Below, one piece after another: positions 48,592 through 57,831 of a stretch of 64,000 nt of DNA. Origin of the DNA: Solirubrobacter sp963724195 (lineage in GTDB: Bacteria; Actinomycetota; Thermoleophilia; Solirubrobacterales; Solirubrobacteraceae); NCBI GenBank assembly GCA_963724195.1, contig CAVRTQ010000021.1, positions 186,001-250,000 on the forward strand, in the 5' to 3' direction. Made by a program: the position numbers and the translations under genes. Each line of letters starts with the position of its first letter. The first letter of the stretch is position 1. The notes beneath the pieces are model-generated. The model was given only the letters and a program-made list of their open reading frames with translations, had not been told where the DNA came from and did not search any database.

Positions 48592-49684
48592 ATGAGGTTC
48601 AACGGATCCAACCGCTTCAGCCTGGGGGTCGAGGAGGAGCTGATCGCCGTCGACCCCGCGACGCTGCTGCCCTGCGGCGGCACGGAGGATCTGCTGGACC
48701 GCGCCGGGCTCGCGGCCGAGCACGTGACCGGCGAGGTCACCGACGGCGTGCTGGAGCTGCGGACCCCGGTGTGCGACGACGCCGGCGAGGCCGTCGGCGT
48801 GCTCGGCGCGCTGCGCGCGCGAGCTGAGCGAGGTCACGCCGCTGCTCGGCGCCGGCGTCCATCCGCTGGGCGCGTACGGCGACGTGCACCTGCGCGGCGG
48901 CGAGCGCTACGAGCTGATCGATCGCAGTCTGCGCTCCCTGATGCGCCAGACGCCGCACTGCGGCGTGCACGTGCACGTCGGGATGCCGGACGGCGAAACC
49001 GCGATCCGCGCTGCCAACGGCATGCGCGGCTGGATTCCGCTGCTGCAGGCGCTGGGCGCGAACTCGCCCTACCTGTACGGGCGCGACTCCGGGCTCGCCA
49101 GCGCGCGCTCGGTGATCTGCAACTCGCTGCCCCGCTCCGGGATGCCGCGGGCGCTCGACGGCTACGCCGACTACGTGGCGACGGTGGAGGAGCTGCGGGC
49201 CCTCGGCGAGTTCCCGGACGACAGCTACCTGTGGTGGGACCTGCGCCCGCACCCGCGGTTCGGCACGCTGGAGATCCGCGCGCTGGACGCGCAGTCCTCG
49301 CTCGAGGACCTCGTCGCGCTCGTCTCGCTCGTCCACTGCCTGGCCGTGCACGAGGCGAGCTCGCCTCCGCGCCCGCTCCCCGGGCCCGAGGCGCTGCGCG
49401 AGCTGAGCTTCCGCGCCACGCGCGACGGGCTCGACGGGCAGCTGCTGCTCAACGGCGCGCTGCGGCCCGTGCGTGAGGTGGCGCTGCACGCCGTCGCGAT
49501 CGCGAGCGCCTACGCCGCCGACCTCGGCTGCTGGGAGGAGCTGATGCTCGTCCACCGGCTGCTCGAGCGGGGCAACGGCGCCACGCGCCAGCGCGCGAAC
49601 GCGGCGGAGGGCGGCGTCGAGCTGATGCTGCGGCGCGCCGTGGAGGAGACCACGGCGCAGGAAGCCGTCGCCATCGCGGGGTAG
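48592..49684 (+). CDS. Carboxylate-amine ligase, YbdK-type GCS2 family, one frameshift
   Basis: About 364 residues. The GCS2 family ATP-grasp-like ligase motifs are SLGVEEELIAVD, HCGVHVHVGMPDG and YLWWDLRPHPRFGTLEIR. The frame changes near 48818, restored by GCGCGCGCGAG (LRARELSEVTPLLGAG). The family catalyses weak gamma-glutamylcysteine synthesis or ligation of other amines. The start is ATG 48592 (ATG 48562 also in frame). It is followed after 10 bp by ogt. A second family member lies at 60.6 kb. Confidence 0.88.
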
Positions 49685-49694
49685 TCTGGGCGGG

Positions 49695-50180
49695 GTGTTG
49701 CGGTTCGAGACGGCGATCGGCGCGTGTGGGGTCAGCTGGAGCGCTGCTGGGCTGACGGGCGTGTCGATTCTCGGCGGCGTGTCGTCCGGCGTGGAGCCGC
49801 CTGAGTTCGTGCGCGAGGCGGTCGCCGGGATCGTCGCGCTGCTCGACGGTGAGCCGCGCGACCTGCGCGAGGTGCCGCTCGATCTGACGGGCGTGGACGA
49901 GTTCGCGGCGGGCGTGTACGCCGCGGCGCGGCTCGTCGGCCCGGGCGAGATCTGCACCTACGGCGATCTCGCGCGGACGGTCGGCTCGCCCGGTGGAGCT
50001 CAAGCCGTGGGACGGGCGCTGGGTTCGAACCCGTTCCCGATCGTCGTGCCGTGCCACCGTGTGCTCTCATCGACGGGCGCGCTGCACGGCTTCTCGGCGC
50101 CCGGCGGGATCGTCACGAAGCGGCGGATGCTGGAGATCGAGCGCGCGCCCGGTTTCACCCAGCAGACGCTCTTCGCTTGA
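49695..50180 (+). CDS. ogt: Methylated-DNA-protein-cysteine methyltransferase
   Basis: A 161-residue suicide repair protein. The alkyl-acceptor cysteine is in FPIVVPCHRVLSSTGALHGF, with the helix-turn-helix arginine region GEICTYGDLARTVGSPGGAQ before it. It removes O6-alkyl groups from guanine. The start is GTG 49695. The stop overlaps the next gene's TTG start as TTGA. The frame is intact. Confidence 0.93.
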   Translation: MLRFETAIGACGVSWSAAGLTGVSILGGVSSGVEPPEFVREAVAGIVALLDGEPRDLREVPLDLTGVDEFAAGVYAAARLVGPGEICTYGDLARTVGSPGGAQAVGRALGSNPFPIVVPCHRVLSSTGALHGFSAPGGIVTKRRMLEIERAPGFTQQTLFA

Positions 50181-50677
50181 TCATCACGTTTTTCCGAGAA
50201 CCCCGCGGCCGCTACCACTCGACGTTCACCCGTCCGGACGGCGCCGTGCTGAAGCTGCAGGGCGGCTCCTACAACAAGCTCGGCGGCGGCGTGCGCGTCC
50301 CGCACGACATCGCGCACCTGCTGTGCGAGCAGGCCTTCGGGCTCGAGCGCGGGTTGTGGGGCACGCTCGCGGCCGGCGGGCTCGTGCAGAACGCCGAGTT
50401 CGTCGGCGGGAAGAAGCCGCCGCACGCCGAGAAGCGGGCCTGGGCGATCACGGACGCGGCCGGCGAGTCGCTGCGGCAGGCCGAGGTGGTCGTGCGCGCC
50501 GTCGCGGACGCGCTGCTCGACGGACGCCCGGTGCAGACGGGCGAGCGCTGGGCGGTGCCGATCACGCGCGCGGCGCTCGAGCGCGTCGGCGCGCAGTTGC
50601 GCACCGCGGCCGCGCGTTGGGATCAGGTGCCCGAGGGGGGAACGCTCGCCATGACCTGGTCCTCACGGGCGTCGTAG
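50177..50677 (+). CDS. Conserved protein of unknown function
   Basis: A 166-residue protein with no family I can name. It starts LIITFFREPRGRYHSTFTRP with TTG at 50177, overlapping the Ogt stop (TTGA). Features are a beta-rich N-terminus (GAVLKLQGGSYNKLGGG), a polar middle with VPHDIAHLLCEQAFGLERGL, and a helical end (ALERVGAQLRTAAARWDQVP). No signal peptide or TM. The conserved-looking H-D-x-A-H segment could be catalytic or metal binding. The 3' end overlaps the convergent HxlR gene by 55 nt. Confidence 0.75.
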   Translation: MIITFFREPRGRYHSTFTRPDGAVLKLQGGSYNKLGGGVRVPHDIAHLLCEQAFGLERGLWGTLAAGGLVQNAEFVGGKKPPHAEKRAWAITDAAGESLRQAEVVVRAVADALLDGRPVQTGERWAVPITRAALERVGAQLRTAAARWDQVPEGGTLAMTWSSRAS

Positions 50678-51072
50678 GTGGCCCGCGCGAGCGCGACCTG
50701 GTCCTGGTGTGACTCCGTCCAGGTGACCAGCGCCTGGACCGTCGAGTGCAGGCTCGCGCCGAGCGGCGTGAGCGCGTACTCCACGCGCGGCGGCACGACC
50801 GGATAGACGGTGCGGGTCACGAGGCCGTCGCGCTCGAGCTGGCGCAGCGTCACCGACAGCATGCGCTGGGAGATGCCATCGATCTCGCGTCGCAGCTCGT
50901 TGAAGCGCAGCGTCCGGCCTTCGAGCAGCGCAATCGCGAGCAGCGACCACTTGTCCGCGATCCGGTCCAGGATCTGCCGGACCTCGCAGTCCTCACGCGT
51001 GTCCCACTGGTGAGCATCGTTCGGGGAGGTATCGCTGCAGGAACCGAGTGACTTCGAAGTGCCTTCTTCCAT
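50623..51072 (-). CDS. HxlR-family transcriptional regulator
   Basis: A 149-residue winged-helix protein: CEVRQILDRIADKWSLLAIA, RFNELRREIDGISQRMLSVT and the wing GLVTRTVYPVVPPRVEYALT. The family senses redox or aromatic compounds, often with cysteines near the N-terminus; here CEV and an earlier SCSD cysteine are candidates. It is divergent from the MFS exporter at 51137, so it probably regulates that gene. Confidence 0.9.
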   Translation of the reverse strand: MEEGTSKSLGSCSDTSPNDAHQWDTREDCEVRQILDRIADKWSLLAIALLEGRTLRFNELRREIDGISQRMLSVTLRQLERDGLVTRTVYPVVPPRVEYALTPLGASLHSTVQALVTWTESHQDQVALARATYDAREDQVMASVPPSGT

Positions 51073-51136
51073 CGCCGCGAATGGTGACGCATAGTGCGGT
51101 CACTAACAAGAAGTAACCGTGGATGAAGGAGACCCT

Positions 51137-52529
51137 GTGACCAGATCTCGAATCGCGTTGCTGCTGGTGTTGTCCGGGGCGGTGTTCATGGAGGGCGTCG
51201 ACGTCTCGATGATGGGTGTGGCGCTCCCGTCGATCCGCGCGGAGCTCGGCTTGTCGACCAGCGACCTGCAGTGGATCGTGAGCGCGTACGTGCTCGGCTA
51301 CGGCGGGTTCGTGCTGCTCGGCGGGCGCGCCGCCGACCTGCTGGGCCGGCGCCGCATGTTCCTGGCCTGGATGGCCGTGTTCGTCGTGTTCTCCGGGCTG
51401 GGCGGGATCGCCGACAGCGGTGCGCTGCTGATCGTCGCGCGGTTCGTCACCGGCGTCGCGGCCGGGTTCATGGCGCCCGCCGGGCTGTCGATCATCACCT
51501 CGAGCTTTCCGGAGGGCTCCGAGCGCAATCGCGCGCTGCTCGTCTACGCGGGTGTGGCGGCGGCCGGGTTCTCGCTGGGCATGGTCGTCGGCGGGCTGCT
51601 GACGGCGATCGGGTGGCGCTGGGTGTTCTTCGCGCCGGTGGTCATGGCTTCGCTGCTGCTGGCGGTGGCGTGGCGGGTGGTCCCGCGCGACACGCCGGCG
51701 GCGGAGCGCGGCGCGTTCGATCTGGGCGGAGCCTTGAGCCTCACCGGCGCGATGATCCTGCTCGTCTTCACGGTCGTGCGCGCGCCGGACGTCGATGTGT
51801 CGTTCACGGCCCTCGGGCTCGTGGGGAGCGCCGCGCTGCTCGCCGCGTTCGTCGCGATCGAGCGGCGCGCGCGCGGCGCCGCTCGTGCGGCTCGGCATCC
51901 TGCGCTCGGCCTCGCTCGTGCGGGCGAACGTCGGCACGATGCTGTTCATCGGCGCGTTCATGGCCTTCCAGTTCGTCGCCGTGCTCTACCTGCAGGAGCT
52001 GCGGGGCTGGTCGTCGGTGGAGACCGGCCTCGCCCTGATGGTGCTGGGGATCGACGCGATCCTCGCGCCGACGCTCACGCCGCGACTCGTGGAGCGCTTC
52101 GGCAAGCTGCCCGTGATCGGCGCGGGCATGGCGCTGGCCGCGCTCGGCTACGCGCTCTTCCTGCCGCTCGGGCCGGACTGGACGTACCTGCAGATGCTGC
52201 CCACGATCCTGCTCGTGGGCGTCGCGTTCGCGCTCGCGTTCGGGACGCTGATGATCGTCGCCACCGACGGGATCGCCGAGGCCGAGCAGGGCCTCGCGAG
52301 TGGGCTGCAGTACGTGTCGCTGCAGTTCGGCGCCGCGGTCGGGCTCGCCGTCGTGGCCGCCGTCAACGTGGCGGCCACAAACGGCTCTTCTCGAGCGGCG
52401 CTGCTCGACGGGTTCCAAGCGGCGCTGTTCGTGCCGGTGGTCGCCGTCGTGCTGGGGCTGCTGGTGACCGCGACGGCGCTCGCGCCCCGCACGCGGTCTC
52501 AGATCATGGCTGCGTCGTGCTCAACGTGA
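51137..52529 (+). CDS. MFS drug transporter, DHA2-like, one frameshift
   Basis: About 465 residues with roughly 14 hydrophobic segments. Motif A is LGGRAADLLGRRRMF and motif C-like GFSLGMVVGGLLTAIGWRWV. The frame changes near 51875, restored at GGCGCGCCG (RARGAPLVRLGIL). Such proteins export drugs or dyes by proton antiport. The start is GTG 51137 with AAGGAG. It is divergent from an HxlR repressor. The 3' end overlaps the convergent M1 peptidase gene by 26 nt. Confidence 0.88.
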
Positions 52530-54348
52530 ACGTCACCGTCTTGCTGTAGGTGCCCGTCCGCAACGGGTCGGTGGGTTTGATGCGCTGCTTGGCGGTGACC
52601 GTGACGACGTCGTTGGACACCGGCCCGGTCCAGGTGGACTTGGAGAACTCGATCCGCAGCGGCTCCGGCAAGGAGAACGCGCCGTTGGTCAGGTGGCCGG
52701 GCTCGCTCACGGACAGCTTCGCGTCGGCGGCGGTCGAGGTGACCGTCGCCGTCGTGGACGCCGTGTACTCCTTCTCCACGCCCGGCGTGAACGGCTCGAA
52801 CGTGGCGGTGCCGAGCGTCAAGGCCAGCGTCGCCGGCACGGTGCCGCCGACGTTGCCCGGCGTGGACGTGCAGTAGCAGTACGCCTCCGGCGGCTTGCCC
52901 GGGGTGTAGAGCCACTGCTTGAAGAAGTCGCGCAGGTCCTCGCCGGACTCGCGCTGGGCGATGGCGACGAAGTCCTGGGTCTCGGCCACCGATCCCTTGA
53001 ACGTGGAGTGGTAGGCGCGGAGCGTGTTGAAGAACTTCTCGTCGCCGATCCGCTGCCGCAGCGCCTGCAGGGTCTGGGCGCCGCGCTGGTAGACGGTCGC
53101 GCTCTGGTACTGGTTCACGACGCCCGGGTCGAAGACCGTGTTGTTCCAGAACGTGCCGGTGCGGTTGTAGCTGTTCAGGAACGCCTGCTTGGCGGTGATG
53201 CCGCCCGTCTGCTCGGTCCACATCCACGCGGCGAACGTCGCGAAGCCCTCGCTCAACCACACGTCGCGGGCGCGCCGCCAGGCGACGCTGTCACCCCACC
53301 ACTGGTGCGCGAGCTCGTGGGCCAGCGCGCCGAGGCCGTTCGCGCTGGTGAAGATCGGCCGCGTCTGCTGCTCCATCTGGTAGCCGGCGTTCACCAGATC
53401 GACGATCGCGCCACTGGCCACGAACGGGTACGGGCCGAACTTCTCGCCGAAGAAGTCCAGGATCGCGGGGATCGTGTCCAGGCGCGCCTGGGCCTGCGCC
53501 GTCAGCTGGTCCGGCCGGATGCCGTTGATGATCGGGAGGCCGCCGGGCGTCGTGTAGCGCTGGATCGTGTACTTGCCGATCTGCAGCGTGGCCAGGTAGG
53601 TCGCCATCGGGTCGGGCGCGTCCCACACCCACGTGGACGTGCCCGCGGCCTCGTTGATCGTGTTGCTGACCAAGATGCCGTTCGACATCACCTGGCGATC
53701 GGCCGGCACGGTCACGGTGAACGTGAACGCGGCCTTGTCGTTGGTCGTGTTGTTGTTCGGGTACCAGGTGTCGGCGCCCTGCGGCGGCGTCGACGTGTAG
53801 GCGCCGTACTCGGTGTAGTTCCAGCCGTCGAGGAACCCGTCGGGGTCACGCGGCGCGGGGCCGGGCTCGCCCGCGTACAGGACCTCGACCACGAACCCGG
53901 TCGAGGGCAGCAGCGGCGTCGGCGGCGTGATGATCAGCTCGCGGCCGTCGCGGACGAACGACGCGCTGACGCCGTCGACCTTCACCGAAGACACCGTCAG
54001 CCCGCGCAGGTCGAGGTTGAAGCGGCACAGGTGCTGCGTCGTGGCGGCGGTGATCGTCGCCTTGCCGTCCAGCCACTTGGTGTCCGGGTTGTACTTGAGG
54101 TTCAGGTCGTAGTGGCTGACGTCGTAGCCGCCGTTGCCGATCCCCGCGTAGTACGTGTCGCCCAGGTCGCCCGCGCCCTGGAGGCACGGGCCGGGTGGCG
54201 CCGCGGCCACCGAGGCCGTCTTGGGCGCGGGCGTGTCGGCGCCCTCCGCGCCGTAGCCGGCCATCCACATGCCACCGACCGCCGCGAGCGACGCCGCCGC
54301 GACGACCCAACCGCTCTGGCGCTTCCCGAGCGCCACCAGCCCTCTCAT
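52504..54348 (-). CDS. Secreted M1-family metallopeptidase with shared C-terminal module
   Basis: A 614-residue protein. The start ATG 54348 follows GGAGGGGG. An N-terminal signal or anchor (WVVAAASLAAVGGMWMAGYG) is followed by an M1 beta domain (about 60-230) and a gluzincin catalytic domain with HELAHQWWG near residue 343, the downstream glutamate in WLSEGFATFAAW, and a final helical part. Residues about 498-614 form a beta-rich module (GGTVPATLALTLGTATFEPF, then VSNDVVTVTAKQRI, YSKTVTFTLSTT) nearly the same as the end of the protein at 33.8 kb. Predicted extracellular aminopeptidase. Divergent from the GntR-ABC cassette. Confidence 0.92.
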   Translation of the reverse strand: MRGLVALGKRQSGWVVAAASLAAVGGMWMAGYGAEGADTPAPKTASVAAAPPGPCLQGAGDLGDTYYAGIGNGGYDVSHYDLNLKYNPDTKWLDGKATITAATTQHLCRFNLDLRGLTVSSVKVDGVSASFVRDGRELIITPPTPLLPSTGFVVEVLYAGEPGPAPRDPDGFLDGWNYTEYGAYTSTPPQGADTWYPNNNTTNDKAAFTFTVTVPADRQVMSNGILVSNTINEAAGTSTWVWDAPDPMATYLATLQIGKYTIQRYTTPGGLPIINGIRPDQLTAQAQARLDTIPAILDFFGEKFGPYPFVASGAIVDLVNAGYQMEQQTRPIFTSANGLGALAHELAHQWWGDSVAWRRARDVWLSEGFATFAAWMWTEQTGGITAKQAFLNSYNRTGTFWNNTVFDPGVVNQYQSATVYQRGAQTLQALRQRIGDEKFFNTLRAYHSTFKGSVAETQDFVAIAQRESGEDLRDFFKQWLYTPGKPPEAYCYCTSTPGNVGGTVPATLALTLGTATFEPFTPGVEKEYTASTTATVTSTAADAKLSVSEPGHLTNGAFSLPEPLRIEFSKSTWTGPVSNDVVTVTAKQRIKPTDPLRTGTYSKTVTFTLSTTQP

Positions 54349-54404
54349 AACGACCCCCTCCAGGTGTTTGGGCGAGCATCTCATTCGCGTCAAGACAGAG
54401 AACT

Positions 54405-54428
54405 ATTGTGCTAGGTTCCTAGCACAAT
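54405..54428. promoter_or_regulatory. Palindromic operator overlapping the GntR gene start
   Basis: Perfect 11-bp arms, attgtgctagg and cctagcacaat, separated by TT. The right arm runs into the ATG at 54427, so bound regulator would block initiation. It lies between the divergent M1 peptidase (start 54348) and the GntR-ABC operon. Length and symmetry fit a YtrA/GntR dimer site. Confidence 0.85.
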
Positions 54429-54816
54429 GATTGAGTTCCACCTCGACGGCGGCTCCGGCCTCTCGCCGTATCAGCAGATCGTCCGGCAGGTCCGGCACGC
54501 GTTGCGCCTGGGCCTGCTGAACGAGGGGGATCAGCTCCCGACGGTCAAGGACGTCGTGGCCGCGCTGGCCATCAACCCGAACACCGTGCTCAAGGCCTAT
54601 CGCGAGCTCGAGCACGAGGGGCTCGTCGCCGCCCGCCCGGGCGTCGGCACGTTCGTCACGCGTACGCTCGCGGACACGACGCTCGCCGCCCACGGCCCGC
54701 TGCGGCAGGACCTACGCCGCTGGCTCGGCAAGGCCCGCACCGCCGGCCTCGACGAAGAGAGCATCGAGGCGCTCTTCCTGGACACGTTTCGTAGTGAGAT
54801 GAGGGCAGTCGCATGA
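54427..54816 (+). CDS. GntR-family regulator, YtrA subfamily
   Basis: A 129-residue protein: an N-terminal winged helix (residues 10-75; SPYQQIVRQVRHALRLGLLN, then INPNTVLKAYRELEHEGLV) with a short C-terminal helical dimerisation tail, the YtrA layout. YtrA regulators repress the ABC transporter gene that follows and typically respond to cell-envelope stress. The ATG at 54427 lies within a near-perfect palindrome. The stop overlaps the next ATG by four bases. Confidence 0.92.
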   Translation: MIEFHLDGGSGLSPYQQIVRQVRHALRLGLLNEGDQLPTVKDVVAALAINPNTVLKAYRELEHEGLVAARPGVGTFVTRTLADTTLAAHGPLRQDLRRWLGKARTAGLDEESIEALFLDTFRSEMRAVA

Positions 54817-55690
54817 ACACGGTGCTGCGCGCGGATGGGCTGACCAAGCGCTACGGGCGTCGTACGGCGCTCGACGACTGCACGCTGGAAGTGCCCGCGG
54901 GCCACGTCGTCGGGCTCGTCGGCCCGAACGGGGCCGGCAAGAGCACGCTGCTCAACCTCGCGGTCGGGATGCTCGCGCCGACGAGCGGCACGATCGAGGT
55001 GCTCGGCGGTGAGCCCGCGAGCAGCCCCGAGCAACTGGCGAAGGTCGGGCTACGTCGCGCAGGACACGCCGACGTACGCGGGCATGACCGTCGGCGAGCA
55101 TCTGCGGCTCGGCGCGGCCATGAACCCGGGGTGGGACGACGATCTCGCGCGCGCACGCGTGGAGCGCCTCGGGCTGCCGCTGGATCAGCGCGCCCGCAAG
55201 CTCTCGGGTGGTCAGCGCGCGCAGCTCGCGCTCACGCTCGGGATCGCGAAGCGCCCGCAGCTGCTGATCCTCGACGAGCCGGTCGCCTCGCTCGACCCGC
55301 TCGCCCGCCGCGAGTTCCTGCAGGACCTGATGGAAGCGGTCGCCGAGCACGAGCTGAGCGTGATCCTCTCCTCGCACCTCGTCTCCGACCTCGAGCGCAC
55401 GTGCGATTACCTCGTGGTGCTCGTCGACTCGCGGGTGCGGCTCGCGGGGGACATGGACGACATCGTCGGCTCGCACGTGCGCCTTTCCGGCCCGCGCGAT
55501 CTCGGTCACCCGGGCGAGCTCGTCAGCGCCCGCCACACCGACGTGCAGTCGACCATGGTCGTCCGCTACGACGGGCCGATCGCCGACCCCGCGTGGACCG
55601 TCGGCAAGCTCTCGCTGGAGGACATCGTGCTCGCCTACATGGAGCGGCCCACGGCCGCGCGAGCCGCGCGCGCTGGAGGCGGTCCGATGA
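54813..55690 (+). CDS. ABC transporter ATP-binding protein, frameshifted
   Basis: About 294 residues: Walker A GPNGAGKST, signature LSGGQRAQLALTLG, Walker B LLILDEPVASLDPLA, H-loop LSSHLVSDLE. The frame changes near 55046 (restored GGGCGCTAC; KVGRYVAQDTPTYAGM) and 55660 (GCGCGCGAG; AAREPRALEAVR then TGA at 55688-55690). The corrected stop overlaps the permease ATG as ATGA. Together with the permease it forms a YtrBC-like exporter or envelope-stress transporter under GntR control. Confidence 0.9.
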
Positions 55691-56704
55691 TCTGGCTCAC
55701 CTGGCGGCAGTTCCGCTTCCCGGCCGCGGTCGTGTTCGGCGCCGCCGTGCTGCTCGCGCTGATGCTGTTCGCCGCCGGCGTGCCCGCGAGCCGGGACGCA
55801 GGCGCTCGGAGTTGCTCAGCGAACGAGCGCGGCGACGTCCAGGTCTACACGTTCGTCGACGATCGCGATGCTGGTCGCGCCGGCGGTGATCGGCATGTTC
55901 TGGGGCGCGCCGCTGGTGGCGCGCGAGCTCGAGGCCGGCACGCACCGGCTCGTCTGGAACCAGAGCGTCACCCGCACCCGCTGGCTGCTGGTCAAGGTGC
56001 GGGCTGATCGCGCTGGTCGCGATGGTCGTCGCGGCCGCCCTCGGCTTGTTGCTGTCCTGGTGGGCGACCCCGTTCGACGACGCGCAGATCGCGGGCCAGG
56101 AGGCCGAGGGCATCGTCGGCTCGCCGCGCATCGGCCCGCCGCTGTTCGCCTCGCGCGGGATCGCGCCGATCGGCTACTTCGTGTTCGCCTTCGCGCTCGG
56201 CGTGCTCGCCGGGCACCATCATCCGCCGCACCGTCGCCGCGATGGCCGTGACCGCGGTCGTCTTCACGCTCGTCCAGCTCGCCGTGCCGCCGCTCGTCCG
56301 CGCGCACCTGGACCCGGTCGTCAAGACGACCACCGTCACGCCGGAGAACCTCGGCGGCTTCATGATGTCGGGCCCGGGCGGGCCGGTGGTCGAGCTGGGC
56401 GTCCAGATCGATGCGCCGGGCGCGTGGATGATCGCCAACGAGACGATCGACGCCGACGGCAAGGTCCAGAGCACGCTGCCGTCCTGGCTGGCGTGACTGC
56501 GTGCGTCCGGACGAGAAGCGCGAGGCGCCCGGTCGCCGATCCTGCCTGCTTCAAGCGCTTCGCCGACCTCGGCTACCGCCAGCGGGTCACCTACCAGCCC
56601 GCGGACCGCTACTGGACGCTGCAGGCGGTCGAGACCGGCGGCTTCCTGCGCTGTCCGGCGGGCTGTTCGGCCTCACGCTGTTCTGGGTGCGCCGGCGCGT
56701 GTAG
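55687..56704 (+). CDS. ABC transporter permease, multiply frameshifted
   Basis: About 343 residues with several TM helices: FPAAVVFGAAVLLALMLFAA, AMLVAPAVIGMFWGAPLVAR, LIALVAMVVAAALGLLLSWW, AVTAVVFTLVQLAVPP and the C-terminal SGGLFGLTLFWVRRRV. The segment ELEAGTHRLVWNQSVTRTRW is typical of this family. The frame changes near 55799, 56005 (GTGCGCGGG), 56211 (GGGCGCACC), 56495 (GGCGCGTGA removes an apparent stop), 56535 and 56650 (GCGCGCG, four bases lost). It ends at TAG 56702-56704 and overlaps the convergent gene by 32 nt. Confidence 0.82.
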
Positions 56705-57245
56705 CGATCCCGGGATAGTCGAGCACCAGCCCGAACTCGTCGTAGACCAGCTCGCACTGCAGGTCCGGCGACCAGTAGTCGAAGCGCGCCCGCCCGGCCT
56801 CGTCGTCGGGCAGGCGCGTGTAGCGCTGCTCGAGCCGCTCGACGGCGAGCGTCGAGAACCGCACCCACGCGGCGGGCGCGTCACGCGACTCGCCCACCGC
56901 GAGCGCGAGCCGGTGCACGGGGAACGCGTTGGTGAACGACGAGGACTCCAGGTCCACGTCGAAGATGCCGTCGAGCTCCGGGGCGGGCCGGCCGTCGACC
57001 TGCCAGGCGCCGTCGCCGTCGGCGAACAGGTGCACCTCGCGGCCGAAGCTCGCCACGCGGGCGGAGCGCGTGATCCAGTCCGGGGAGAGGTCGATGGCGT
57101 ACTGCACGGCGAACGCCTCGCCGTCCTCGACGGCGGTCGTCGCGCCTTCGACGGTCCAGCGCGGCTCGAGGAAAACCACTTCGAATCCTTCGCGGAGGTC
57201 CTTGTGACGCCACGCGACCTGCGCGGGAGGGTCGGCGAACTGCAT
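56673..57245 (-). CDS. Putative glycolipid-binding domain protein
   Basis: A 190-residue protein starting MQFADPPAQVAWRHKDLREG. Segments GFEVVFLEPRWTVEGATTAV, DGIFDVDLESSSFTNAFPV and VRFSTLAVERLEQRYTRL resemble the putative glycolipid-binding family (PA1994-like). It is beta-rich and cytosolic, with unproven ligand. It starts at ATG 57245, divergent from the next gene. Its end overlaps the ABC permease gene. Confidence 0.75.
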   Translation of the reverse strand: MQFADPPAQVAWRHKDLREGFEVVFLEPRWTVEGATTAVEDGEAFAVQYAIDLSPDWITRSARVASFGREVHLFADGDGAWQVDGRPAPELDGIFDVDLESSSFTNAFPVHRLALAVGESRDAPAAWVRFSTLAVERLEQRYTRLPDDEAGRARFDYWSPDLQCELVYDEFGLVLDYPGIATRAGAPRTA

Positions 57246-57270
57246 GCCCGCATGCTTCCATGGAGGGGGA

Positions 57271-57831
57271 ATGACCGCTCCGCACCGCCCACCACGACGC
57301 ACCGCGCGGGAGCTCGCGCGGGCGGTGGAGAGCGGACGGTCGGTGGGAGAGGCGCTACGGCACCTGGACAACTACGGGTCCGGGCCCGATGCGCCGTTGC
57401 TCGCCGAGTCGCTGGCCCGCTTCCTCGTCGCGCGCTGCGAGTCCCATCACGCGGGCTGGCGCGTGGTGCGCCAGGTCGTCGTGGACTCGGCCGCCGACGC
57501 GCCGTGGGAGCGCTGCGCCCGCCGCGCGGTGCCGCTCGTGGCCGAGGATCTGCTCGAGTTCTCGCAGGCCGAGGAGGGGCGGATGCCGCTGCATCGCGCC
57601 CAGCATCTCGCCGCGCGCCGCCGCGCCGAGACCATCTCCCCGCACGTCGACCACACGCTGGTGCTGCGCGATCTGGGCCTGGAGCCCGCCTCGGTGGACG
57701 AGGACACCTGGCGCGAAGCGATCGGCGGGGCCGTGAAGGCGCGCTCGCGCGAGCAGGTCGCCCGCGCGTTGTCGGCGGCGCTGGACCTCAGCCGAACAGC
57801 AGACGATCCAGACCCCGAAGCACCCCGCTGA
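57271..57831 (+). CDS. Conserved helical protein of unknown function
   Basis: A 186-residue, mostly helical, Arg-rich protein (MTAPHRPPRRTARELARAVE). The middle has VLRDLGLEPASVDEDTWREA. No TM, signal or recognised family. The start is ATG 57271 behind GGAGGGGG. The last 44 nt overlap the convergent DapB-like gene, supporting real translation of both only if the overlapping ends are tolerated. Function not inferred. Confidence 0.65.
   Translation: MTAPHRPPRRTARELARAVESGRSVGEALRHLDNYGSGPDAPLLAESLARFLVARCESHHAGWRVVRQVVVDSAADAPWERCARRAVPLVAEDLLEFSQAEEGRMPLHRAQHLAARRRAETISPHVDHTLVLRDLGLEPASVDEDTWREAIGGAVKARSREQVARALSAALDLSRTADDPDPEAPR

Noticed and set aside
50021..50033. tRNA T-arm-like sequence gggttcgaaccc
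   Set aside because: It lies inside the intact ogt coding frame (GRALGSNPFPIVVPCHR) and no cloverleaf can be formed around it.
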